From the NCBI GenBank assembly GCA_001824455.1, contig MHXL01000184.1, positions 1-7,584 on the forward strand: a DNA stretch of 7,584 nt, written 5' to 3'. A model generated the notes under the pieces. The model saw only the letters and a program-made list of their open reading frames with translations, ran no database searches and was not told the DNA's origin. The position numbers and the translations under genes are program-made. Positions within the stretch are counted from its first letter, which is position 1. Every line of letters begins with the position of its first letter. Positions 1 through 6,181 of the stretch are shown here, one piece after another. Source of the stretch: Desulfuromonadaceae bacterium GWB2_53_15 (GTDB lineage Bacteria; Desulfobacterota; Desulfuromonadia; Geobacterales; Pseudopelobacteraceae).

Positions 1-63
1 GATCGCCAGGGCAGAGCCGGTCGCCAGCACATACGGTTCGCCTGTTTTCCAGAATTTCTTCAT
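1..63 (-). CDS. pstA: PstA phosphate ABC transporter permease (N-terminal fragment, runs off the window)
   Basis: Only the first 21 codons are visible: MKKFWKTGEPYVLATGSALA followed by I. The sequence runs from a short basic N-terminus into the beginning of a hydrophobic segment, as expected of an inner-membrane permease subunit. The family call rests mainly on position, directly downstream of pstC on the same strand in the usual pstS-pstC-pstA order. An AGAGG ribosome binding site lies 9 nt before the ATG at 63. PstA would pair with PstC to form the phosphate channel of the PstSCAB importer. The spacing from the pstC stop is 126 bp and is filled by a compound palindrome, so expression may be partly uncoupled from pstC. 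Confidence 0.75.
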   Translation of the reverse strand, partial: MKKFWKTGEPYVLATGSALAI

Positions 64-86
64 CTATTTAAGCCTCTTGGATTTTC

Positions 87-173
87 AAAAAAAACCTTAC
101 CACCCCTAGCCCCTCCTAAAACAGGAGGGGGACTTTAAGCTCCCCTCCTTACTAAGGAGGGGTTGGGGGTGGT
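87..173 (-). repeat. Compound palindromic element with T-run in the pstC-pstA gap
   Basis: The element is a nested inverted repeat. Outer arms ACCACCCC (99-106) and GGGGTGGT (166-173) enclose two hairpins. The first pairs CCCCTCCT (110-117) with AGGAGGGG (123-130). The second pairs CCCCTCCTT (142-150) with AAGGAGGGG (154-162). On the transcribed minus strand the structure is followed by eight T residues (87-94), so it could act as a leaky terminator before pstA. The symmetric design and the C/G-rich arms look like a dispersed intergenic repeat rather than a gene-specific signal. That reading, and any mobility, is inference. Confidence 0.7.
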
Positions 174-189
174 TGGGTCGATATTCATT

Positions 190-2418
190 TTAGTATCGTC
201 CATACTTTTTCCTGAACCTCTGCCGTAGCGCTTCAGCCATGGTGTTTATCACAAAGGTGAAGATGAACAGCAGCACCGCCGACAGGAACAGCACCCGGTA
301 CAGCGAGCTGAACAGCGGCGCTTCCGGTATTTCGACCGCAATGTTGGCCGACAGCGAGCGCAGGCCGTTGAACAGGCTCCAGCTCATGATTGGCGTGTTG
401 CCGGTGGCCATCAGCACGATCATTGTTTCGCCGATGGCACGACCGAAGCCGATCATGACCGCCGAAAACACGCCCGGTAACGCCGACGGAAGCACGACCC
501 GCCAGGCGGTCTGCCAGCGGCTGGCGCCCAGGGCCAGCGAGGCGGCGGTCAGGTTGCGCGGCACGTTGGAGATGGCATCCTCGGCAATGGTGAAGATGAT
601 CGGGATCACGGCAAAGCCGAGCGCAATAGCGATGATGATGCTGTTGCGCTGGTCGTAACGGACTCCCAACGAGCTGAACAGCCACTGTTTGAAATCTCCC
701 GCGAACAGGTGCAGTTCGGCAACACCGCTCAGCAGAAAGGCCAGGTAGCATCCCAGCACGACCAGCGGGATCATGGCGACGAATTCCTGACCCCGGGTCA
801 GTCGCTGCAGCGGAGAGTTGATCTTGATCCGTTTCCAGAAGAAAATTGTGACCAGCAACAGCAGCGGCACCAGCACGATGCTGAAGAATACCGTCAGGAC
901 ACTTTTGTCGATCAGCGGCGCCAGCCAGAGTCCGGCCAGAAAACCGATTACCACGGAAGGGATGGCGGCCATGATCTCCACCAGCGGTTTGATGCGCCCT
1001 TTCAACTTGGGCGACATGAACTGGCTGGTGTAAAGCGCCGCCAGAATGGCCAGCGGTACGGCAAACAGCATCGCGAACAGGGTTGCCTTGACCGTGCCGA
1101 ACATCAGCGGCACCAGGCTCAGCTTGGGCTCGAAGTCGTCATTGGCGGCCGAGGACTGCCAGGCATATTCCGGCTTTTCATAGCCTTCGTACCAAACCTT
1201 GCTGAACAGAGTACCGAAGGAAATCTCCGGGTGCGGGATATCCAGTTTCCAAATCTTCAGCGTCCCGGCTTCGTCCATGACGCATAAACTGTTGCCCTTG
1301 GGTGACAGGGCCGCTATGAGGGGCGGCGAAGTCAGAGCTATGGAGAGCAGGTTGCGCTCCGAGGTCATGTGGTCGGCGTGGATTGCGCCGTTATCCAGCG
1401 TGAACAGGGTTTTGTTTCGCGGAGAAGGCAGGATTGCGGAGGCCTGGCCGGCGCTGGGACGCAGGGTATGGATGCGGGTCAGGCGTTTATCCTCGCCGCT
1501 GCCGGCCAGCTTGACCGGAAACCATGTGGTCAGCCGCCCTTTGGCGTCACCCACGGCAACCGACACGTCCCCCAGCACCAGGGCCAGCGAGGTGATCGCC
1601 TGATGGTCATCCGAGACCTGGATGTTGTCCAGCAGCCGCGCAGGCCCACTCTCCGAAATATCCCACCGCAGAAGCATGCCGTTGCCGGTACCGGCGTAGA
1701 GGTAGTGCCCCTTGGAGTCAACCGTAATTGCCGAGATACGGCCCGGCAACGGGTCGTTGAGCTCAACGGTTTCGATGCTCCGTTTTTCATTGTCTAACAG
1801 GTCCTTTTCAACCAGTTGGCGGATTACCCGGATGCGGTCGCCCGCCTGTCGGTCAACCCGTACAAAACCTTTTCCCTCGATCGGACGGACGAACGACTGC
1901 ACCACGTTGCCGGCAGCGACAAAGGCCGGTTCATCCCGGGCAGTGACATCATGACTGATGCTAATCTTGCCGTCGGTGTCTTTAGCGGAATCCAGCGCAA
2001 CCGTGACCGATGAGATCGCACCGTTGTCCCACAGAAGGTTGTAGTCCGACTTTCCGATGTATTCGGCCGATAGCAACCGGACAGATCCCGCCGGAGCATT
2101 GGGAGACTTGATGCTGGCGGAGATGGAGCCGTCGGTCGCTTTCAGAAAGTGAAAGGTGCCGGTCTCGTCGAGCAAAAAGGCGCTCTGCTGGTTCTCTTCA
2201 GTTCCGACCGCCAGGACCCTTCCGGATGTAATCGCGGAAGGCAGCTTGATGGTTGCTGCAACCCTGGCCGAGGCCGGATAGAAGAGCGGCAGCGCGACCC
2301 GCGAGATCATCACCAGGATCCAGACCACCGAAATGATCACCAGCACACCGCCGATGCGGATCAGTACCTCGGCCAGCCGGTCGTTGCGCCGCGATTTGTC
2401 GGTAAAGTTTTTCTTCAT
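190..2418 (-). CDS. pstC: PstC phosphate ABC transporter permease, long form with a beta-propeller-like N-terminal domain
   Basis: PstC is the inner-membrane permease subunit that, with PstA, carries phosphate delivered by PstS across the membrane, powered by PstB. The protein has about 742 residues, far longer than the roughly 320 of E. coli PstC. A first membrane segment lies near residues 20-45. It is followed by about 380 residues with WD-repeat-like strands (GNGMLLRWDIS, DAKGRLTTWFP, EAGTLKIWKLD). The permease domain starts near residue 440 with a PLMFGTVKAT segment and has several further membrane helices. The EAA-type coupling loop is clear (SLALGASRWQTAWRVVLPSA). By topology the extra domain should be periplasmic. 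I place the start at the ATG at 2418, because AGGTG lies just upstream of it. A GTG at 2424 would add two residues but has no ribosome binding site. Expression probably follows pstS through an internal terminator-like hairpin. Confidence 0.93.
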   Translation of the reverse strand: MKKNFTDKSRRNDRLAEVLIRIGGVLVIISVVWILVMISRVALPLFYPASARVAATIKLPSAITSGRVLAVGTEENQQSAFLLDETGTFHFLKATDGSISASIKSPNAPAGSVRLLSAEYIGKSDYNLLWDNGAISSVTVALDSAKDTDGKISISHDVTARDEPAFVAAGNVVQSFVRPIEGKGFVRVDRQAGDRIRVIRQLVEKDLLDNEKRSIETVELNDPLPGRISAITVDSKGHYLYAGTGNGMLLRWDISESGPARLLDNIQVSDDHQAITSLALVLGDVSVAVGDAKGRLTTWFPVKLAGSGEDKRLTRIHTLRPSAGQASAILPSPRNKTLFTLDNGAIHADHMTSERNLLSIALTSPPLIAALSPKGNSLCVMDEAGTLKIWKLDIPHPEISFGTLFSKVWYEGYEKPEYAWQSSAANDDFEPKLSLVPLMFGTVKATLFAMLFAVPLAILAALYTSQFMSPKLKGRIKPLVEIMAAIPSVVIGFLAGLWLAPLIDKSVLTVFFSIVLVPLLLLVTIFFWKRIKINSPLQRLTRGQEFVAMIPLVVLGCYLAFLLSGVAELHLFAGDFKQWLFSSLGVRYDQRNSIIIAIALGFAVIPIIFTIAEDAISNVPRNLTAASLALGASRWQTAWRVVLPSALPGVFSAVMIGFGRAIGETMIVLMATGNTPIMSWSLFNGLRSLSANIAVEIPEAPLFSSLYRVLFLSAVLLFIFTFVINTMAEALRQRFRKKYGRY

Positions 2419-2436
2419 GTTCACCTGATTATTCGC

Positions 2437-2466
2437 AAAAAAATCCCCCTCCCATCTGGGAGGGGG
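2437..2466 (-). terminator. Terminator-like hairpin between pstS and pstC (probable attenuator)
   Basis: On the minus strand the transcript leaving pstS meets a 9-bp GC-rich stem (arms 2445-2453 and 2458-2466) with a 4-nt loop, followed directly by A and seven U residues (complement of 2437-2444). This has the form of an intrinsic terminator. It begins 28 nt after the pstS stop and ends 18 nt before pstC. Because pstC has no convincing promoter of its own here, I read it as a partial terminator that makes pstS mRNA more abundant than pstCA mRNA. It could also protect the pstS 3' end. Confidence 0.75.
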
Positions 2467-2494
2467 GAGTCACATAGGGTGTACTAACAAACTA

Positions 2495-3460
2495 TTACTT
2501 CAGGGCTTTCAGCTGATTTTGCACCATCTGGGCTGTCAGTGGATCGTAACCGTCCTTGACTACGATCTCCTGACCTTCCTTGGAAAGAGCGAATTTCAGG
2601 AATTCTTCCACAACCTTGGGCAGCGGCTCGCCCGGTTTCTTGGCGACATAGACATAGAGCATTCTGGCAAGCGGGTATTTTCCGGAAAGGACGTTCTGGT
2701 AGTTGGCTGCCTCTACCTTGCCGCCTTTCTTGTCGGAGAGCGGAAGGGCGCGAACACCGGAGGTGGCGTAGCCGATGCCGGAATAACCGATGCCGGTAAT
2801 GTCATGGGCAACGCCTTCTACGACAGAAGCCGAACCGGGCTGTTCCTTGACGGTGTTTTTGTAGTCGCCGTTTTTGAGGGTGTGCTCCTTGAAGTAGCCA
2901 TAGGTGCCGGATGCGGAGTTACGGCCATACAGGCTGATCGGTTTTTCGCCCAGATTGCCGGTTACGCCCAACTGTTTCCAAGTGGTGATCTCGGGCACAC
3001 CGCGCTTGCGGGTCTTGGAGAAGATCGCGTCAACTTCGTCCAGCGAGAGGCTCTTGATCGGGTTGTCCTTGTTGACGTACACGGCCAGCGAATCAAGCGC
3101 GACGCCGATCTTGGTCGGCTTGTAACCAAATTTTTTCTCGAACTGTTCGATCTCGGAACTCTTCATCTCACGAGACATGGGTCCCAGTTGCGCAGTGGCG
3201 GAAATCAGGGCAGGAGGAGCGGTGCTGGAACCCTTGCCTTCGATCTGGATGTTGACGTTGGGGTATTTCTTCTTGAAGCCTTCGGCCCAGTAGGTCATGA
3301 GGTTGTTGAGTGTGTCGGAACCAATACTGCTCAGGTTGCCGGCCACTCCTGCGGCAGGGGCATACTTCTTGATTTTGGAATCGATTTTGGTCGGGGCGGC
3401 CTGGGATGCAACTACGGTGACCATAAGCAGAGCTGCGGTCAGGATTGACTTCTTGAACAT
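2495..3460 (-). CDS. pstS: PstS periplasmic phosphate-binding protein
   Basis: PstS captures phosphate in the periplasm and hands it to the PstCA channel. The 321-residue protein starts with a classical Sec signal peptide (MFKKSILTAALLMVTVVASQ, cleavage probably after the Ala pair at 21-22). Phosphate-binding loops are visible. GSDTL at 47-51 and GKGSST at 75-80 fit the N-terminal lobe. R180 with SGT at 184-186 matches the R-x-x-x-SGT pattern of the E. coli protein. Length is normal for the family. The start at 3460 is supported by a strong GGAGGAA site 6 nt upstream. It is the first gene of the operon and is preceded by a PHO-box promoter, so induction under phosphate starvation through PhoB/PhoR is expected. 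Confidence 0.96.
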   Translation of the reverse strand: MFKKSILTAALLMVTVVASQAAPTKIDSKIKKYAPAAGVAGNLSSIGSDTLNNLMTYWAEGFKKKYPNVNIQIEGKGSSTAPPALISATAQLGPMSREMKSSEIEQFEKKFGYKPTKIGVALDSLAVYVNKDNPIKSLSLDEVDAIFSKTRKRGVPEITTWKQLGVTGNLGEKPISLYGRNSASGTYGYFKEHTLKNGDYKNTVKEQPGSASVVEGVAHDITGIGYSGIGYATSGVRALPLSDKKGGKVEAANYQNVLSGKYPLARMLYVYVAKKPGEPLPKVVEEFLKFALSKEGQEIVVKDGYDPLTAQMVQNQLKALK

Positions 3461-3500
3461 GGAATGTTCCTCCGAGTTGAGTTTGTAACAATGTGTAGAA

Positions 3501-3534
3501 ACTATAACAGATGTTTGTTACAACGAAGTTACAG
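3501..3534 (-). promoter_or_regulatory. PHO box and -10 element of the pstS promoter
   Basis: Read on the minus strand there are two 7-bp direct repeats, CTGTAAC (3534-3528) and TTGTAAC (3523-3517), separated by exactly 4 bp. Ten bases further on is TATAGT (3506-3501), a good -10 hexamer. In known PhoB-activated promoters the PHO box has this 7-4-7 layout, replaces the -35 region and lies about 10 bp before the -10. The predicted transcript would start near 3494, giving a leader of about 34 nt. The box resembles but does not equal the E. coli CTGTCAT consensus, as expected in a distant lineage. Confidence 0.75.
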
Positions 3535-3629
3535 GGAAGAAAACTGTTGGTTAAATGTGACTGGTGGATAATCCGATTTTTATGGGCAGGCGGCAGGTAT
3601 CAAGCAGAAGGTTGGGGGATATTCCCATT

Positions 3630-4046
3630 TCATGAGTCAGCCGACAGCCTTAGTATGGATTTGATATCGACCACCGGCGTGTTGTCAAGCGCTTCGAGCG
3701 GGCCGACCTTTAACCTCGTCCCCACGATCTCGCGCACCGTGACACGATGCAGACCAAGGGGATTCGGCCGGTTTGGCGAGCGTGTGGCAAAGACACCGGT
3801 CAAGGGCAGGTCCTTGTTTCGACCAGGGTGCACCTTCAATATGTCCCGCTGCGACTGGTGAAACCAGGTGATTACAATTATTTCATCACCAACGGCAATG
3901 CCGTCAAGCCCCTCGGCAACAGCGTGGTCCAGTTCGATCCAGGCATCTGGGGCCCCCTCATATCCCTGGCGGGGGGCTTCCTCACGGTTGGTTAATGTGG
4001 AGCGGACCACCCCGATCGGGTTTAGCGTATAACCGGTTTCAACCAT
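3630..4046 (-). CDS. trmO: TrmO-family tRNA (N6-threonylcarbamoyladenosine-37 N6)-methyltransferase, short form
   Basis: TrmO (also TsaA/YaeB, UPF0066) methylates t6A at position 37 of certain tRNAs using S-adenosylmethionine. The 138-residue protein has the family signature GVFATRSPNRPNPLGLHRV at 84-102, preceded by the WFHQ segment at 61-64, and DNTPVVDIKS near 121-130. Most homologues have DGTPV and DIKPY there, so the C-terminal end is somewhat divergent. It lacks the extra C-terminal domain of the 235-residue E. coli enzyme, which is common in bacteria. AAAAGGA lies about 8 nt before the ATG at 4046. The gene begins 45 nt after the fic stop and could be co-transcribed with it. A truncated second copy of its 5' end lies about 2.2 kb upstream. 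Some members of this family have been linked to other small-molecule roles, so substrate is inferred from the family. Confidence 0.88.
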   Translation of the reverse strand: MVETGYTLNPIGVVRSTLTNREEAPRQGYEGAPDAWIELDHAVAEGLDGIAVGDEIIVITWFHQSQRDILKVHPGRNKDLPLTGVFATRSPNRPNPLGLHRVTVREIVGTRLKVGPLEALDNTPVVDIKSILRLSADS

Positions 4047-4067
4047 AACTATGTCCTTTTCGTATAA
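3951..4067 (-). repeat. trmO 5'-end duplication, copy 1 (inside the intact gene)
   Basis: The leader and first 33 codons of trmO are repeated in the same orientation at 6224-6340. I count about 11 mismatches over 117 positions, roughly 90% identity, with no gaps. The match starts in the TTATAC sequence before the ribosome binding site and stops within the GYEGAP codons. Because coding and leader sequence are both conserved, this is a true duplication of a gene start, not a convergent motif. Confidence 0.85.
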
Positions 4068-4076
4068 GCGGTCTGG

Positions 4077-4090
4077 TATTTCCGGAAATA
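4077..4090. repeat. Perfect 14-bp palindrome between fic and trmO
   Basis: TATTTCCGGAAATA is perfectly self-complementary and lies 1 nt after the fic stop and 30 nt before the trmO start. It could be an operator for a dimeric regulator of trmO or a small hairpin at the fic 3' end. It has no T-run on either strand, so an intrinsic terminator is unlikely. Function is not established. Confidence 0.5.
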
Positions 4091-4091
4091 G

Positions 4092-5306
4092 CTAATCAAG
4101 GCTCGCCTCAACTCCCTCAGGATAAAGGCGAGGAAAATAATACCCCACCAACGATGCAGGAAAAGCGAGCATTACAGGTCCTTTTTCCGAATCGGAAACT
4201 AAATAGCCTTTTGCCAATAAACTACTGACGACCCTACGTGCTGAACGTTCTGGCATTCCGATGATATTCGGAATTTCTCCACGAGGTATTTCCCCGCGTA
4301 AAAACACATCTCTCAGTAAATGACCAGCTTCAGGTTTCAATTCACCAAAAGAAACTTGACGATCAACTACCGCTTGTATTCTTTTCTGCATTCCATCCAA
4401 ATCTAAAAGACCTGCCATGAAGTCAATTTGGTCAACGGCAGTTTTAAGAAAAAATCTACAAAATTCAAACAACCCCGCTTGTGTCAGATTTCCCCGGCCA
4501 TCCATATCTCCTCTACGAGGTTGGTCTGCCCCTGCCAAGGAAGCAAGATACTCTTCTCGGTTTCTTGCGAAACCTCGGGAAACCGTCCACAATCCGTGAC
4601 CATCTATTTTTGCTTTTTTCAGGTAGGCATGAGTCATAAGACGTGTAACTCGCCCATTTCCATCCACAAAAGGATGAATCCATGCAAGACGGTGATGAGA
4701 TGCCGCAGCCGCGATAACCTGACTCAAACCTTTCAGGTTTTGAGGGTCGTAGACTTCCTCAAATCTTTTCATAAAACCACATATATATTCTGATTTAGGT
4801 GGCAAATGCCTTCCAACCTCAACCTCTAATTCTCTTGTTTTACCAGGGATCACTTTTTCAGTTTTTCCATTGGTACGTTGTACGATAAGATATTCCTCCG
4901 GCATCCGCTCATAAAATTCCTTATGTATCCAGCACAAAAAATTCTTGCTTGTAATGACTGTTCCCGGATTATCCTGGATGTGGGCCTCGATGCTTTTCTG
5001 CACTTCTATATGTGCTTTACTTTCCAATTGCTTTGCTCTTTTTGCAGGGTCTTTGGAAAAGTCTTCTCGCATAGCGCGATCAATGTCTACAGGATGGGTG
5101 TTGTGCCCTTCGATCAAATTGGAATAGTAGCTGTTCATTTTTCTCACTAATTCAACGATTCCTCTACGGGTAACCGGATGAACGGCAGCACTGATGCCGG
5201 CAGATTTACGAATCACTTCAATCGCCAAATCATCGAGTTCTCCCGCAGAATTAGTAGGCATCATTGGTTCCATTTCCGAAATTCTTGTATATAAACCATC
5301 TTCCAT
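4092..5306 (-). CDS. Fic family protein (probable AMP-transferase) with C-terminal winged helix
   Basis: Fic proteins transfer AMP from ATP to a hydroxyl side chain of a target protein. The catalytic motif HPFVDGNGRVTR is complete, with the catalytic His and the Asp and Arg of the HxFx(D/E)GNGRxxR consensus (residues 211-222 from this start). An N-terminal SNLIEG (62-67) fits the inhibitory (S/T)xxxE(G/N) helix, so this is a class II, self-inhibited Fic. The C-terminal 80 residues (ERSARRVVSSLLAKGYL) look like a winged-helix DNA-binding domain. The 404-residue start at 5306 has GGGG 7 nt upstream. An ATG at 5333 would add nine residues but has a poor site and lies inside a repeated operator-like sequence. 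Upstream are clustered GGCCGAT repeats, and I infer autoregulation. trmO follows. Base composition is more AT-rich than the pst genes, consistent with lateral acquisition. Confidence 0.9.
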   Translation of the reverse strand: MEDGLYTRISEMEPMMPTNSAGELDDLAIEVIRKSAGISAAVHPVTRRGIVELVRKMNSYYSNLIEGHNTHPVDIDRAMREDFSKDPAKRAKQLESKAHIEVQKSIEAHIQDNPGTVITSKNFLCWIHKEFYERMPEEYLIVQRTNGKTEKVIPGKTRELEVEVGRHLPPKSEYICGFMKRFEEVYDPQNLKGLSQVIAAAASHHRLAWIHPFVDGNGRVTRLMTHAYLKKAKIDGHGLWTVSRGFARNREEYLASLAGADQPRRGDMDGRGNLTQAGLFEFCRFFLKTAVDQIDFMAGLLDLDGMQKRIQAVVDRQVSFGELKPEAGHLLRDVFLRGEIPRGEIPNIIGMPERSARRVVSSLLAKGYLVSDSEKGPVMLAFPASLVGYYFPRLYPEGVEASLD

Positions 5307-5324
5307 GTTGATTCCCCAGATATA

Positions 5325-5605
5325 GGCCAGCATTTTGGCCGATATTTAGTATCGTAATTTAAATTAATTGTGCGCCAGTTTTACACATGAATCATTAGTT
5401 TTATTGGAATCTTGGCCGGTTTAAATAACGACATAATAAAATAAAATATAATTTAAAACAAGCTATTGCTATTACAATCAAATAAATTAACCAAATTATT
5501 GGCCGATGTTTTGGCCGATGTATTTGTATCGTATTTTGCCAGAAAAATAAACTATTTTTTAATTATTTTAATATTACTGGCCGATATTTTGGCCGACTGC
5601 TGAAC
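5325..5605 (-). promoter_or_regulatory. AT-rich fic control region with clustered GGCCGAT repeats
   Basis: This gene-free stretch is very AT-rich apart from repeated GGCC cores. Cluster A has GGCC at 5325 and 5337, then GTATCG at 5349, a 12-bp period. Cluster B has GGCCGATG at 5501 and 5513, GTATCG at 5526 and GCCAG at 5538. Cluster C has GGCC at 5579 and 5591. A lone TTGGCCGG lies at 5412-5419. In A and B the second repeat and the GTATCG form an inverted repeat (CGATA at 5340-5344 with TATCG at 5350-5354; CGAT at 5516-5519 with ATCG at 5528-5531). The 12-bp phasing and position just before fic suggest operators for a DNA-binding protein, possibly the Fic winged helix itself. I see no confident -35/-10 pair. 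Confidence 0.65.
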
Positions 5606-5703
5606 ATCAGGGTCCGTAGAGGATTTGCACCTCCAAGTCAATGATCATCCACCACAGTTGATCATACGTCGCTTACGCGACACGCGCCCAGGCGGACGCA
5701 TAC
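5601..5703 (-). ncRNA. Fragment resembling the 5' end of a group II intron (relic)
   Basis: On the minus strand the segment opens with GTATGCGTCC-GCCT-GGGCGC, giving a 6-bp stem very like the first hairpin of many bacterial group II introns. Next come GTCGC-GTAA-GCGAC (5668-5681), a 7-bp stem ATGATCA/TGATCAT (5641-5665) and a GGAGGTGCAAATCCTC hairpin (5619-5634) followed by TACGGACCCTGATG. This last part resembles the domain I sequence commonly seen in such introns. No domain V and no maturase reading frame follow, because the sequence passes straight into the fic control region. If correct it is a dead fragment. The identification rests on recalled pattern and stem order, not on a covariance model. 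Confidence 0.42.
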
Positions 5704-5757
5704 GGTGGTGAGGCACAGCGGCGGCGCGTCTCATTGCGATCGTTTGCCACCGAACAG

Positions 5758-5902
5758 TTATGCCAGTTCAACTTTCAGAGTGTTGCCAAGGGCAAGGGCC
5801 GCTCTTTCGAGCGGTTTGGAGGGTAACGGAAACATTGGCAGGATCAAGGAGTCTGTCCAATGCCGTGCGGCTGGTGTGCATCTTTTCGGCCATGGCGGTC
5901 TA
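5758..5902 (-). pseudogene. Broken XRE/HigA-like antitoxin (C-terminal part, frameshifted)
   Basis: The minus strand encodes TAMAEKMHTSRTALDRLLDP (5899-5840), a helix-turn-helix typical of small XRE antitoxins, then ANVSVTLQT. One extra base near 5812 shifts the frame, after which LERAALALGNTLKVELA resumes and ends at a TAA (5758-5760). Restoring the frame gives the usual C-terminal half of such proteins. On the N-terminal side an in-frame TAG (5900-5902) interrupts the reading and no homologous sequence is evident further up. No toxin partner is recognisable next to it. I call it a relic. A single sequencing error could explain the frameshift but not the missing N-terminus. Confidence 0.68.
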
Positions 5903-5953
5903 TCGCTTTACGGAAATTCGCCTTCACAGGGAGTTGTAATTTTTACCTTTTCA

Positions 5954-5966
5954 AGGGTTGACCCTG
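5954..5966. repeat. Short palindrome between two gene relics
   Basis: The sequence AAGGGTTGACCCT contains the near-perfect inverted repeat GGGT-TG-ACCC. It lies in the 140-bp stretch (5903-6041) between the antitoxin relic and the transposase relic, where I see no gene. It could mark the edge of one of the inserted segments, but no second copy of the same sequence is evident in the window. Confidence 0.3.
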
Positions 5967-6041
5967 CCGTTGGATCGTCCCTGGTTCTTCACATCATCTA
6001 GAAGTGAAGTAACAATCCTCCAACTCCGGTGATGATAGCTA

Positions 6042-6179
6042 TTACACCACCCACACCTGCATAAGATCGATGAATGCGCGGTAATCACCGTCTTTATGAA
6101 AAACCTGCTGTTTGCCGTTACCGCGATTGATAAGATGGTAAAATGCGTTGTCAGCTAATGCGCTTGCTATTCTTGGCAC
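6042..6179 (-). pseudogene. REP-associated tyrosine transposase (RAYT, Y1_Tnp), N-terminal fragment
   Basis: From a GTG at 6179, with GAGGTG 7 nt upstream, the minus strand encodes MPRIASALADNAFYHLINRG, then NGKQQVFHKDGDYRAFIDLM, then QVWVV and a stop at 6042. This matches the conserved N-terminus of single-strand Y1 transposases of the RAYT group (MPR..A, YH..NRGN, VF..D.D), in which the chain normally continues past 150 residues. The His-hydrophobic-His metal site and catalytic Tyr should lie further downstream and are absent, so it cannot be active. It starts 3 nt after the stop of the truncated trmO reading frame. Its leader (6186-6217) carries GGAG and a sequence shared with the repeat array at the window end. 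Confidence 0.78.
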
Positions 6180-6181
6180 AT

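Noticed and set aside
239..2487. Several plus-strand open frames opposite pstC
   Set aside because: They lie antisense to a clearly recognisable permease, have Arg/Gln-rich compositions typical of shadow frames and match no family.
2519..3448. 309-codon plus-strand frame opposite pstS
   Set aside because: It mirrors pstS almost end to end, lacks a ribosome binding site and its product looks like the reverse frame of a GC-rich gene.
3610..3629. GGGATATTCCC after trmO as a terminator
   Set aside because: The stem is only 4 bp and no T-run follows on the minus strand.
5306..5333. ATG at 5333 as the fic start
   Set aside because: No ribosome binding site is visible, and the codon lies inside repeat cluster A; the ATG at 5306 has GGGG at proper spacing. 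It cannot be fully excluded.
5705..6001. 98-codon plus-strand frame in the relic region
   Set aside because: The opposite strand carries a recognisable antitoxin remnant, and this frame shows no family resemblance.
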